This document shows positions 37,101 through 44,222 of a stretch of DNA of 64,000 bases, one piece after another. The notes beneath the pieces are model-generated. The model searched no databases and was not told the origin of the DNA. It saw only the letters and a list, made by a program, of their open reading frames with translations. Position numbers and translations under genes: made by a program. The stretch's first letter is position 1, and the number at the start of each line of letters is the position of its first letter. The DNA comes from Rhodobacter sp. Har01 (lineage in GTDB: Bacteria; Pseudomonadota; Alphaproteobacteria; Rhodobacterales; Rhodobacteraceae), in NCBI RefSeq assembly GCF_020564565.1, contig NZ_JAJCTD010000001.1, positions 620,001 through 684,000 on the forward strand. Direction: 5' to 3'.

Positions 37101-37603
37101 GTCTGTCAACGATTTCAGATGACTGGAGCCCGCAGTTGAACCTTGGCGTGCCGGTGATGATCCCCGAGGATTACATCCCCGACCTGGATATCCGGCTGGG
37201 CCTCTACCGCCGCCTCTCGGGCCTGCAAACCAAGGTGGAACTGGAAGGCTTTGCCGCCGAACTGATCGACCGCTTCGGCCCGCTGCCGAAGGAAGTGAAC
37301 ACGCTGATGCTGATCGTGCGCATCAAGGCGATGTGCAAGCGGGCCGGGATCAGCCGACTGGACGCGGGGCCGAAAGGGGCCACGGTGCAGTTCCACAACG
37401 ACAAGTTCGCCAATCCTGCGGGACTAGTCACGTTCCTCAAGGCGCAGGGCGGGGCGGCCAAGGTGCAGGGGACGAAGATCGTGCTGCAGGGCGAGATGAA
37501 GTCGGAATCCGAGCGCATCAAGGGCGCCTTCGCCATCGCCCGCGATCTGGCCGAGGCGGCGAAGCCTACGCCCGCCGGATCAGCGCCAGCGACGCCGCGA
37601 TGA
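34139..37603 (+). CDS. mfd: Transcription-repair coupling factor
   Basis: A 1154-residue DNA translocase that removes stalled RNA polymerase and recruits UvrA. It has the N-terminal UvrB-like region (about 1-330), the RNA polymerase interaction domain (GDLVVHVEHGVGRYLGIETI, about 480), the superfamily 2 motor with Walker A GDVGFGKT at 623-630 and DEEQ at 724-727, the translocation motif after VRDLSIIATPPVDRL, QIRGRVGRAKTRAYCY, and the C-terminal TRCF/D7 domain. Length is standard. Its last 38 bases overlap the convergent MFS gene. Confidence 0.97.
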   Translation: MARERIILGGAPEGYDAFLLVREVAKGRPVIHVARDDKRAEAMRAALAVAAPEVVVLEFPAWDCLPYDRVSPNPEIASRRMSALAGLADGLGGPFVLLTTLSAVTQRVPARDVVRAASFRAVVGDRVDEARLRAFLGRMGFTPASTVAEPGDFAIRGGIVDIYPPGPGGPIRLDFFGDVLDGARRFDAGTQRTLEKLARVEFAPVSEVILDPEAITRFRQNYRAEFGAGGSDDPLYEAVSAVRKHQGMEHWLPFFHDRLETLFDYLPEASVMLDDQVTPIRLARWEAIDDAFDARAEAMVAKGRLDTVYKPVAPGLLYLDDAAWEATMADRRVIQLSPLPQAPGPGVLDAGGRIGRNFAPERQQEKISLFSALADHVRTLREQSPVVIASWSDGARERLKGLLSDQGLVADDIADLRALPAAKGALYLLVWALESGFTAPGLAVISEQDVLGDRLVGKPKKRRKADNFLREVDTLSLGDLVVHVEHGVGRYLGIETITALGAPHACVALEYAENAKLYLPVENIELLSRYGHEDGLLDRLGGGAWQAKKAKLKERIKEIADRLMRVAAERALRHAPILEAPHSIWEAFAARFPYQETDDQLSAIADVVADLEKGSPMDRLIVGDVGFGKTEVAMRAAFVAALSGMQVAVICPTTLLARQHFRTFADRFRGFPIRVRPLSRFVSAKDANATRAGLTDGSVDIVVGTHALLAKSISFKNLGLLIIDEEQHFGVTHKERLKEIRAEVHVLTLTATPIPRTLQLSLTGVRDLSIIATPPVDRLAIRTYISEFDTITIREALLRERYRGGQTFYVVPRVADIPEIEEFLKTHVPEVSYVIAHGQLAAGDLDDRMNQFYDGKYDVLLATTIVESGLDIPTANTMIIHRADMFGLSQLYQIRGRVGRAKTRAYCYLTTKPRSPLTPQAQRRLKLLGSLDSLGAGFNLASHDLDLRGAGNLLGEEQSGHIKEVGYELYQHMLEETIHKIRSGELQGLSTISDDWSPQLNLGVPVMIPEDYIPDLDIRLGLYRRLSGLQTKVELEGFAAELIDRFGPLPKEVNTLMLIVRIKAMCKRAGISRLDAGPKGATVQFHNDKFANPAGLVTFLKAQGGAAKVQGTKIVLQGEMKSESERIKGAFAIARDLAEAAKPTPAGSAPATPR

Positions 37604-38759
37604 AGATCGACACCCCTGCGAGAAGCGGCACCAGCGTGCCGTCGAAGGCCTGACCGACCGGCACCGCCAGCAGCACCGATCCGACCGTGGCCAGCGCCGA
37701 GATCACACTGGCGGCAAGGCCTGCGATATGGCCCACCGGCTCCATCGCCAGCGCATTCAGGTTGCCCAGCGTCAGGCCCATCATCGCAAACAGCGCGACA
37801 CCCCAGGCGATGAAGGCCGGAAAGGCCAGCGCCTCGGGCATCAGGCCGAAGGCCACCAGCGCCAGATGCGCCAGGGTCAGGCCCAATACGGTGGCGTATG
37901 TGGCCGACACCATGCGGCGCATGCCGAATCGCATCACCGCCCGGGCGTTTAGCAGCGACCCCGAGGCCGACAGGGCGGCGATCAGGGCGAACCAGAGCGG
38001 GAACTGGTCGGCCCGGTCGAAGCGCTGCTCGAAGATGCCCTGGATCGAGGACAGGGTCGAGAACAGCGCCCCCAGCGTCAGCGACTGGCACAGGATCGAC
38101 AGGACCACGATGCGGTGGGCGAAAAGCTCTCGGGTGGCGGTGAGAAGGGCGCCCACCGACAGCGGGCGGCGGGCGGCGCGGGGCAGGGTCTCGGGCTGGC
38201 GCAGGCCCAGCCAGGCCATGGTGACGCCCGCAAAGCCGATGTAGACGAGGAAGATCGCGTGCCACGAGGTCAGCGCCATCACGCCTTGGCCCATCAGCGG
38301 GGCCAGCGCCGGCACCAGGGTGAAGACCATCATGGCGAAGGACATGATCCGCGCCATCTCGCGGCCCTTGAAGAGGTCGCGCACCAACGCGATCGAGACG
38401 GTCCGCGGTCCGGCGGACCCGATGCCTTGCACGACGCGGGCGGCCAGCAGCATCTCAAGCGTGGGGGCGAAGAAGCAGGCCAGCGCGGCCAGGCAATAAA
38501 GCGCCGAGCCGAAGAGGATGATCCGCTTGCGGCCAAAGGCATCCGACAAGGGGCCGGCAAAGAGTGTGCCCAGGCCCATTCCAAGGACGAAGCTGGTCAC
38601 CACCAGTTGCGCGCGGTTTGGCGCCTCGGGCGACAGCGTCGTGGCAATTTCCGGCAGGGCCGGCAGCATGGCGTCAATCGACAGCGCGACAGTGGCGAAC
38701 AGCATCGCGATCAGGGCGATGAACTCGCCTTGGCTCAGATTGTCGCGTGTCGGGGTCAT
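37566..38759 (-). CDS. Bcr/CflA-type MFS multidrug efflux transporter
   Basis: A 397-residue major facilitator with 12 predicted helices. Motif A is GPLSDAFGRKRIILFGS (about 59-75) and motif C-like ALVRDLFKGREMARIMSF follows helix 4, as in the Bcr/CflA drug/H+ antiporter group. It starts at ATG 38759, overlapping the DsbA-like gene stop by ATGA, and is the last gene of the ligase-DsbA-MFS operon. Its 3' end overlaps mfd on the other strand by 38 bases. Confidence 0.92.
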   Translation of the reverse strand: MTPTRDNLSQGEFIALIAMLFATVALSIDAMLPALPEIATTLSPEAPNRAQLVVTSFVLGMGLGTLFAGPLSDAFGRKRIILFGSALYCLAALACFFAPTLEMLLAARVVQGIGSAGPRTVSIALVRDLFKGREMARIMSFAMMVFTLVPALAPLMGQGVMALTSWHAIFLVYIGFAGVTMAWLGLRQPETLPRAARRPLSVGALLTATRELFAHRIVVLSILCQSLTLGALFSTLSSIQGIFEQRFDRADQFPLWFALIAALSASGSLLNARAVMRFGMRRMVSATYATVLGLTLAHLALVAFGLMPEALAFPAFIAWGVALFAMMGLTLGNLNALAMEPVGHIAGLAASVISALATVGSVLLAVPVGQAFDGTLVPLLAGVSIFIAASLALIRRA

Positions 38760-39388
38760 TCCTTGGCTCGCAGCTCTTCGATGACCTGGGCCCAAAGCTC
38801 GGGCGGTTGCGCGCCGGAGACGACGTAGTGCTGTGCGATCAGGAAGGTGGGGACGGAATTGACGCCCTTGGCGCGGGCGTCGGCGTCGCGGGCGCGGATG
38901 TCGTCGGCGTCGGCCTCGCTGTCCAGAAGGCGCAGGGTGGCGGCGCGGTCCATGCCGCAGGCTGCGGCGATGTCGGCCAGCACGCGGGGCTGGCCGATGT
39001 CTCGGCCGCCGGTCCAGTAGGCGCTGAACAGGGCCGAGACGACGGCCATCTGCCGGCCTTCGATGCCGGCCCAGTGGATCAGGCGATGGGCGTTCAGGGT
39101 GTTGGGCATGCGCTTGGGCTTGTCGGGGTCAAGCGCCACGCCTGCGGCGCGGGCCACTTCGCGCAGACGCTCGTGGATGGCGTTCACGCGGTCCGGCCCG
39201 CCGAACTTGGCCTCGAGATAGCCGCGCTTGTCCACGCCTTCGGGCGGCAGGTCGGGGTTCAGCTGGAACGGCTGCCATTCGATGCGAAACGGGTGGTCGG
39301 GGTGCGCCGCCAGCGCGCGGTCAAGGTTGGCCTTGCCGACAAAGCACCAGGGGCAGACGGGGTCGGAAAAGATGTCGAGCCGGATCAT
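38756..39388 (-). CDS. DsbA/FrnE-family thioredoxin-fold oxidoreductase
   Basis: A 210-residue cytoplasmic protein (no signal peptide) of the DsbA/2-hydroxychromene isomerase superfamily. The redox motif CPWC is at residues 12-15 in DIFSDPVCPWCFVGK, with the helical insert in the middle and the cis-proline loop NSVPTFLI near 184. FrnE-type proteins act as disulfide isomerases or in polyketide biosynthesis; the exact role is not known here. Both ends overlap neighbours by ATGA (start 39388 in the ligase gene end, stop in the MFS start). Confidence 0.9.
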   Translation of the reverse strand: MIRLDIFSDPVCPWCFVGKANLDRALAAHPDHPFRIEWQPFQLNPDLPPEGVDKRGYLEAKFGGPDRVNAIHERLREVARAAGVALDPDKPKRMPNTLNAHRLIHWAGIEGRQMAVVSALFSAYWTGGRDIGQPRVLADIAAACGMDRAATLRLLDSEADADDIRARDADARAKGVNSVPTFLIAQHYVVSGAQPPELWAQVIEELRAKE

Positions 39389-40857
39389 GGCGCCCCTTCG
39401 GCACAAAGCGCGGCCAGCGCGCGGCGGTTGATCTTGCCGGTCGGGCCGCGCGGGATTTCCGGCACATGGACATAGCCGCGGGGGCACTTGTAGCGTGCCA
39501 GCCGTTCGGCCGCAAAGGCCTGGGCGGTGCCTTCGGGCAGGAGGTGGCCCGCGTAGAAACACAGGATCACGCGGGTGCCGGGGGCGACCTCAACCTCGGC
39601 CACGGCCAGGTCGGTCACGCCGGGCAGGGCCAGCAGGGCCTGTTCCACCTCGCGCGGAGAAACCCGGACGCCGCCGGAGTTCATCATCTCATCGGCGCGG
39701 CCGTGGCTGTGGATGGCGCCGGCGTGGTCCTGGTGGATCAGGTCTCCGCTGGCGAACCAAGGGCCTTGTGGCGGCGGCTGCCCTTCGTAGCCCAGCATCA
39801 GGCCCGGATCGGCGGTCGAGACGGCCAGCACGCCGACCTCGCCCGGGGGCAGCGGACGGCCGTCCTCGCCCAGCACGGCGACACGGCGGCCGGGCTGCGG
39901 GAAGCCCGAGGTGCCGGGCGGGGCCGGGTGGTCGGGGCAACCCGAGATGAAGGTGGAAATCTCCGACATGCCAAAGGCTTCGTGGATATCGGTGCCGGTG
40001 GCGGCCTGCCACTCGGCGCGCAGCGCGGGCGGCAGGGCTTCTCCGGCCGAAAGCGCATGGCGCAGGCGGGGCAGGTTGTGCACCCCGGCGCGCAAGAGCC
40101 GGCGAAAGACCGTGGGGACGGCGGCAAGGATCGTTGCATCATGCCGGCGCAGAACCAGCGGCAGATGGTCAAGCGCGACCGTCGGCGCAGCGATCAGGGC
40201 GGTGGCGCCGACCGTCCAGGGGTCCAAGAGGCCCGTGCCCATGGTGTAGGTCCAGTTGAAGGCGCCGGCGTGCAGCAGGCGGTCGGCGGGCTCAAGCCCT
40301 TCCCAGCCCGTGTGCATCCGGGCGCGGGCCAGGATCGCGCGATGGGCGTGGCGGACGGCCAGGGGGGCACCGGAGGTGCCTGAGGTGAAGACGATATAGC
40401 CTTCGCGCTCGGCTTCGCCCAGGTGCCAGGCGCAGGGCGACGCGGCTTCCCAGGCGGCCAGGTCGGCGGCGACGGCGGGCACGCCGTCGGGCAGCACCAC
40501 ATCATCGGCCTGGATTGCCAGGCGGGGTCGGACGACGGCGGCCATCCTGGTGATCTCGGGGGCAGTCAGCAGCGGCGAGGTTGCCACCGGCACCAGCCCG
40601 GCAGCGATGGCGCCAAGGTAGAGCACCGGGTAGGTCGGCCGGTTGCCCAGCCGGATCAGCACCCGGTCGCCGGGCCGCAGGCCCTGCGCCAGAAGCCAGC
40701 CGCCGCAGCCCTGCACGGCGCGGATCAGCCGGGCATAGCTCCAGCGTTCGGCACCGGTCAGGGTCAGGATGGCAAGGGCCACCTTGTCCGGCGTCTGCGC
40801 GCCTGCAGCCAGGACATGGGCCGCCAGGTTGAAGCGGGAAAGGTCGGGCATGGTCAT
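39385..40857 (-). CDS. AMP-dependent acyl-CoA synthetase/ligase
   Basis: A 490-residue ANL-superfamily adenylating enzyme that activates a carboxylic acid to an acyl-AMP and then to a CoA thioester. The phosphate loop is VFTSGTSGAPLAVRH (about 160), where the usual Pro-Lys is Pro/Leu-Ala; then FGMSEISTF (A5), SGDLI (A7) and the C-terminal catalytic lysine in RGPTGKINRRAL (A10). It looks closest to benzoate/long-chain acyl ligases; the substrate is unknown. Start ATG 40857 or 40851. First gene of a three-gene operon, divergent from an XRE-cupin regulator. Confidence 0.87.
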   Translation of the reverse strand: MTMPDLSRFNLAAHVLAAGAQTPDKVALAILTLTGAERWSYARLIRAVQGCGGWLLAQGLRPGDRVLIRLGNRPTYPVLYLGAIAAGLVPVATSPLLTAPEITRMAAVVRPRLAIQADDVVLPDGVPAVAADLAAWEAASPCAWHLGEAEREGYIVFTSGTSGAPLAVRHAHRAILARARMHTGWEGLEPADRLLHAGAFNWTYTMGTGLLDPWTVGATALIAAPTVALDHLPLVLRRHDATILAAVPTVFRRLLRAGVHNLPRLRHALSAGEALPPALRAEWQAATGTDIHEAFGMSEISTFISGCPDHPAPPGTSGFPQPGRRVAVLGEDGRPLPPGEVGVLAVSTADPGLMLGYEGQPPPQGPWFASGDLIHQDHAGAIHSHGRADEMMNSGGVRVSPREVEQALLALPGVTDLAVAEVEVAPGTRVILCFYAGHLLPEGTAQAFAAERLARYKCPRGYVHVPEIPRGPTGKINRRALAALCAEGAP

Positions 40858-40918
40858 GGGGCAGGGGGATAGCACGCCGGTGTGGGCTTGCAAGGGCCGG
40901 GCGCGCTGGCGTAACGGC

Positions 40919-40982
40919 GGGGAACCGATTTCCGAAGCCGGAAATCGGGGACGGAATTCGACTTCGAATTCCGGTTTCCCGG
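40919..40982. repeat. Compound palindrome, copy A of a dispersed element
   Basis: Two adjacent hairpins, CCGATTTCC/GGAAATCGG (40925-40933 with 40940-40948) and CGGAATTCGA/TCGAATTCCG (40952-40961 with 40964-40973), enclosed by outer ends GGGGAACC and GGTTTCCC that also pair. The same plan and much of the sequence recur at 43951-44010. It lies between the ligase operon and the XRE-cupin gene and abuts the latter's GGAGGA ribosome site. Confidence 0.8.
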
Positions 40983-40992
40983 AGGATGCCGC

Positions 40993-41616
40993 ATGACCCA
41001 CCCCGACCCCAAGACCCTGATCCGCATTGCCCGCGAAGACGGCGGTGCCGCGCATGTCGAGCCCCTGGACCTGGGCGCCCGCGTGCGCGCCCTGCGCAAG
41101 GACCGCGGCTGGACGCTGGAACAGGCGGCGGGCAAGGCGGGGCTGGCGCGCTCGACCCTGTCCAAGATCGAGAACGGCCAGATGTCGCCCACCTATGAGG
41201 CGCTCAAGAAGCTGGCCGAGGGGTTGGCGATCAGCGTGCCGCAGTTGTTCACCCCGCCGTCGCGGGCCCAGGTCAACGGCCGCATGGCGGTGACCAAGTC
41301 GGGCGAGGGGCAGGCCAGCGTCACCGCCACCTATGAGCATGAATTGCTGGCCGCGGGCCTGCGGATCAAGCAGATGCTGCCCTACCGCGCCCGCATCCGC
41401 GCCCGGGACGTGGCGGAATTCGGCGGCTGGGTGCGCCACGACGGCGAGGAATTCCTGTATGTCCTGACCGGCATCGTCCGGCTTTACACCGAGTTCTACG
41501 AGCCGGTCGATCTGCGCCGCGGCGACAGCGCCTATTACGATGCCTCGATGGGGCACAACGTGGTCAGCCTGTCGGACGAGGATGCCAACGTGCTGTGGGT
41601 CACCTCGCTGGTCTGA
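40993..41616 (+). CDS. XRE-family HTH and cupin transcriptional regulator
   Basis: A 207-residue cytoplasmic regulator: an N-terminal Cro/CI-type helix-turn-helix (LGARVRALRKDRGWTLEQAAGKAGLARSTLSKIENGQMSPT, about 27-70) and a C-terminal cupin barrel (about 130-205, GGWVRHDGEEFLYVLTGIVRLYTEFYEPVDLRRGDSAYYDASMGH). Proteins of this type sense small ligands and regulate nearby metabolic or efflux genes, so the divergent ligase-DsbA-MFS operon is a plausible target. ATG 40993 has GGAGGA upstream, at the edge of the compound palindrome. Confidence 0.92.
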   Translation: MTHPDPKTLIRIAREDGGAAHVEPLDLGARVRALRKDRGWTLEQAAGKAGLARSTLSKIENGQMSPTYEALKKLAEGLAISVPQLFTPPSRAQVNGRMAVTKSGEGQASVTATYEHELLAAGLRIKQMLPYRARIRARDVAEFGGWVRHDGEEFLYVLTGIVRLYTEFYEPVDLRRGDSAYYDASMGHNVVSLSDEDANVLWVTSLV

Positions 41617-41755
41617 GGTTCACGTGGATTCGAGTGCAGATTCTGGCGAAGTCCCTCTTGCGCAAAGATGATTCCGCGGCGTTTGATCTGTCGCATGGCG
41701 CCGCCTCGGCCCGGGCCATAGGGTCGCGCCGAAGGAGTGCCTTGGGAGGGGCCGG

Positions 41756-42496
41756 ATGAAGTTTGCCATCCTGACGGACATCCATGCCAACCGCGAGGCC
41801 TTCGAGGCCGTGCTGGCCGATGCCGCGGCACGCAAGGTGGATCGGATCGTCCTTCTGGGGGACCTGGTCGGCTATGGCGCCGATCCGGAATGGTGCGCCG
41901 AAAAGGCGGCCGATCTGGTGGCGCAGGGCGCGCTTTGCGTGCGCGGCAACCACGACAACGCTGCCGCGGGCGCACCCGAGATGATGTCCACCTATGCCAA
42001 GCGCGCGATGGACTGGACCAAGACCCGGATGACCGAGGCCCACCGCCGGTTTCTGGCCGGCCTGCCGCTGACGGTGGACGTGGACGACATCCTCTTCGTC
42101 CACGCCTCGGCCAACGAACCGGAGGCCTGGACCTATGTCACTTCGGACACCAAAGCGACGCCGTCGTTCCGGGTGACGAAATCGCGGCTGATCTTCTGCG
42201 GTCATGTCCATGTGCCGCTCCTGGCCAGTTGTGACGTGGGCGGCGTGGTGCGCCAGCAGACCTTTCGCCCGGGCTTTCCCATCCCGCTTCTGCGCAGCCG
42301 GCGCTGGCTGGCCGTCGTCGGATCGGTCGGCCAGCCGCGCGACGGGGTGCCACAGGCGGCCTGGGCGCTCTTGGACACCACGCTGAACGACCTGACCTTC
42401 CGCCGGGTGCCCTATGACGCTGCCACCGCCGCCCGGAAGGTGCGCGCCGCGGGCCTGCCCGAGGAACTTGCCATCCGCCTGCTCAAAGGACAGTGA
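41756..42496 (+). CDS. Metallophosphoesterase (YfcE/MJ0936-like)
   Basis: A 246-residue calcineurin-like phosphoesterase with all the metal-binding motifs: DIH in ILTDIHANREAF (residue 8), GDLVGYGADP, GNHDN and GHVH. The superfamily hydrolyses phosphomonoesters or diesters; the substrate is unknown. Start ATG 41756 has GGGAGGGG upstream. Its stop codon overlaps a GTG (GTGA) directly before the protein kinase gene, so it is translationally coupled to it. That neighbour suggests a kinase/phosphatase pair, which is inference. Confidence 0.9.
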   Translation: MKFAILTDIHANREAFEAVLADAAARKVDRIVLLGDLVGYGADPEWCAEKAADLVAQGALCVRGNHDNAAAGAPEMMSTYAKRAMDWTKTRMTEAHRRFLAGLPLTVDVDDILFVHASANEPEAWTYVTSDTKATPSFRVTKSRLIFCGHVHVPLLASCDVGGVVRQQTFRPGFPIPLLRSRRWLAVVGSVGQPRDGVPQAAWALLDTTLNDLTFRRVPYDAATAARKVRAAGLPEELAIRLLKGQ

Positions 42497-42498
42497 CC

Positions 42499-43947
42499 AT
42501 GCCCGTGCGCCCGCATCCCGGACTTGAGATCGACGGTTTCACCCTGGGCGAAAGGCTGCACGTCGGCGGCTTCGCGACGATCTGGGAGGCGACGCATGCG
42601 AAGTATCGCACGCCGCTGGTGATGAAGGTGCCGACCATCATGGACGGCTACGATGGCCCCACCATCGTCGGCTTCGAGATCGAGCAGATGATCATGCCGC
42701 GGCTGACCGGCCCGCATGTGCCCCGCGTGATGGGCGTCGGCGGCTTCGAAGTCATGCCCTATATCGTGACCGAGCGGATCGACGGCGACAGCTTCCTCAA
42801 GGTCTTCCAGCAGGCGCCCTTGCCCTTGTCGGACGTGATCGAGATCGCCGCGCGGATGGTCGATGCGGTGGCCGACCTGCACCGCCAGCACGTCATCCAC
42901 CTGGACCTCAAGCCCGAGAACTTCCTGCAACGCAAGTCGGGCGAGATGGTGATCGTGGACTATGGCCTGTCGCGGCATGACGAGTTGCCCGACCTTCTGG
43001 CCGAGGAATTCACCATCCCGATGGGAACCTACCCCTACATCGCCCCCGAGCAATACCTGCGCTGCCGCGACGACGCGCGGTCCGACCTCTTTGCCCTTGG
43101 CGCCATGCTTTACGCATTGGCGACGGGCAAGAACCCCTGGGGCACGCCGGAAACCCTGCGCGGCGTGCGCAAGCGGCTGTGGCGCGATCCGGTGCCACCG
43201 CGGGCGATCCGGCCCGAAATCCCGGAATGGCTGCAAGAGATCATCCTGCGCGCGCTGGTCGTGGACCCGATGCGGCGCTACCAGTCGGCCGGGCAGATGG
43301 CCTTTGACCTGACCCATCCCCAGCAGGTCAAGCTGACCGCCCGGGCACACAAGCTGAAGCAGGACAGCCTGATGACGGTGTTCGACCGCTGGCGGGTCAT
43401 GCGCAAGATCCGCCGTTTCAAGGCGCCGGACTCGGTCGCCTCGCAGCTGGCCTCGGTGCCGATCATCTGCGTTGCAGTGGACCTGACCCCCGAGGGGGAG
43501 AAGCTGGCCAGTGTCCTGCGCAGTGCGGTGAAACGGATGCTGCTGATCGAGCCGGATGCCAGGATCGCCTGCGTCAACGTCATCAAGACGGCGCGGATCG
43601 GTATTGATCAGGGCACCGACGATCAGGGCAACAACCTGCATGTGGTGCGGCTGGTGCAGCTGAAGCACTGGGCGGAAGAGATCGAACTGCCCGACGACCG
43701 GCTGACCTTTGCCGTGCTGGAAGGCTCTGACCCGGGGCAGGCGATCCTCGACTATGCCACCGCCAACCATGCCGACCACATCATCATGGGCGCGCGCGGG
43801 CATTCGACGACGCGGCGCTACCTCGGCTCGGTCTCGGCCCAGGTGGTGGCCGAGGCGCATTGCTCGGTCACGGTGATCCGCCTGCCCGAGCGGCGCGAGG
43901 AGCTGGACGAGACGGTGGACAGCCTGTCAGGCGCAGCGGCCGAATAG
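42499..43947 (+). CDS. Serine/threonine protein kinase fused to a universal stress protein domain
   Basis: A 482-residue protein joining a Hanks-type kinase (about 10-275) to a C-terminal UspA domain (about 320-462). The kinase has a glycine loop (GERLHVGGFATIW), Lys43 (VMKV), Asp136 and Asn141 (HLDLKPEN, with Leu in place of the HRD Arg), Asp154 (DYG for DFG) and IAPEQY. The USP part ends GARGHSTTRRYLGSVSAQVVAEA, the G-2X-G-9X-G(S/T) ATP-binding pattern. No membrane segment or PASTA domain. ATG 42499 has AAAGGA 8 bases upstream. Likely coupled to the phosphoesterase. Confidence 0.93.
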   Translation: MPVRPHPGLEIDGFTLGERLHVGGFATIWEATHAKYRTPLVMKVPTIMDGYDGPTIVGFEIEQMIMPRLTGPHVPRVMGVGGFEVMPYIVTERIDGDSFLKVFQQAPLPLSDVIEIAARMVDAVADLHRQHVIHLDLKPENFLQRKSGEMVIVDYGLSRHDELPDLLAEEFTIPMGTYPYIAPEQYLRCRDDARSDLFALGAMLYALATGKNPWGTPETLRGVRKRLWRDPVPPRAIRPEIPEWLQEIILRALVVDPMRRYQSAGQMAFDLTHPQQVKLTARAHKLKQDSLMTVFDRWRVMRKIRRFKAPDSVASQLASVPIICVAVDLTPEGEKLASVLRSAVKRMLLIEPDARIACVNVIKTARIGIDQGTDDQGNNLHVVRLVQLKHWAEEIELPDDRLTFAVLEGSDPGQAILDYATANHADHIIMGARGHSTTRRYLGSVSAQVVAEAHCSVTVIRLPERREELDETVDSLSGAAAE

Positions 43948-43950
43948 GCC

Positions 43951-44010
43951 GGGAAACCGATTTTCGCGCGAAAATCGTGACCGAAAATCGCTCGATTTTC
44001 GTCTTCCCCT
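43951..44010. repeat. Compound palindrome, copy B of a dispersed element
   Basis: A perfect 20-base palindrome (43958-43977: CGATTTTCGC then GCGAAAATCG) followed by CGAAAATCG/CGATTTTCG (43982-43990 with 43993-44001, loop CT), with outer ends GGGAAACC and GTCTTCCCC. It has the same layout as copy A at 40919-40982, and lies 3 bases after the kinase gene stop. Confidence 0.8.
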
Positions 44011-44078
44011 GGTCAGCCGGGTGCAAGAAAGCCGCGCCTGTCGTCGGCGCAGCCCCGATGCGCGGCGTTGCGAGCCCG

Positions 44079-44198
44079 TCAGTTCAGCCAGCCCTGCACT
44101 TTGCGCGCGCCGCCCGAGACGTCCTCGCCGACACCGGCCACGGTGTTGCAGCCTTGCAGGGCGGCCAGCGCCGCCGCCAGAAGAATTAACCTTTTCAT
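44079..44198 (-). CDS. Entericidin-like small lipoprotein
   Basis: A 39-residue gene below usual length cut-offs. The product has a positively charged start and hydrophobic core (MKRLILLAAALAALQGC) with a lipobox LQGC (lipidated Cys17), followed by NTVAGVGEDVSGGARKVQGWLN, the Asn-Thr-x-x-Gly-x-Gly-x-Asp pattern of the entericidin A/B family. In E. coli, entericidins are a small envelope toxin/antidote lipoprotein pair; only one is seen here, so function is open. It lies 24 bases after the solute-binding protein stop and is probably on the same transcript. Confidence 0.8.
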   Translation of the reverse strand: MKRLILLAAALAALQGCNTVAGVGEDVSGGARKVQGWLN

Positions 44199-44222
44199 GC
44201 TCTTGCCTGCCGTTTGTTGTTG

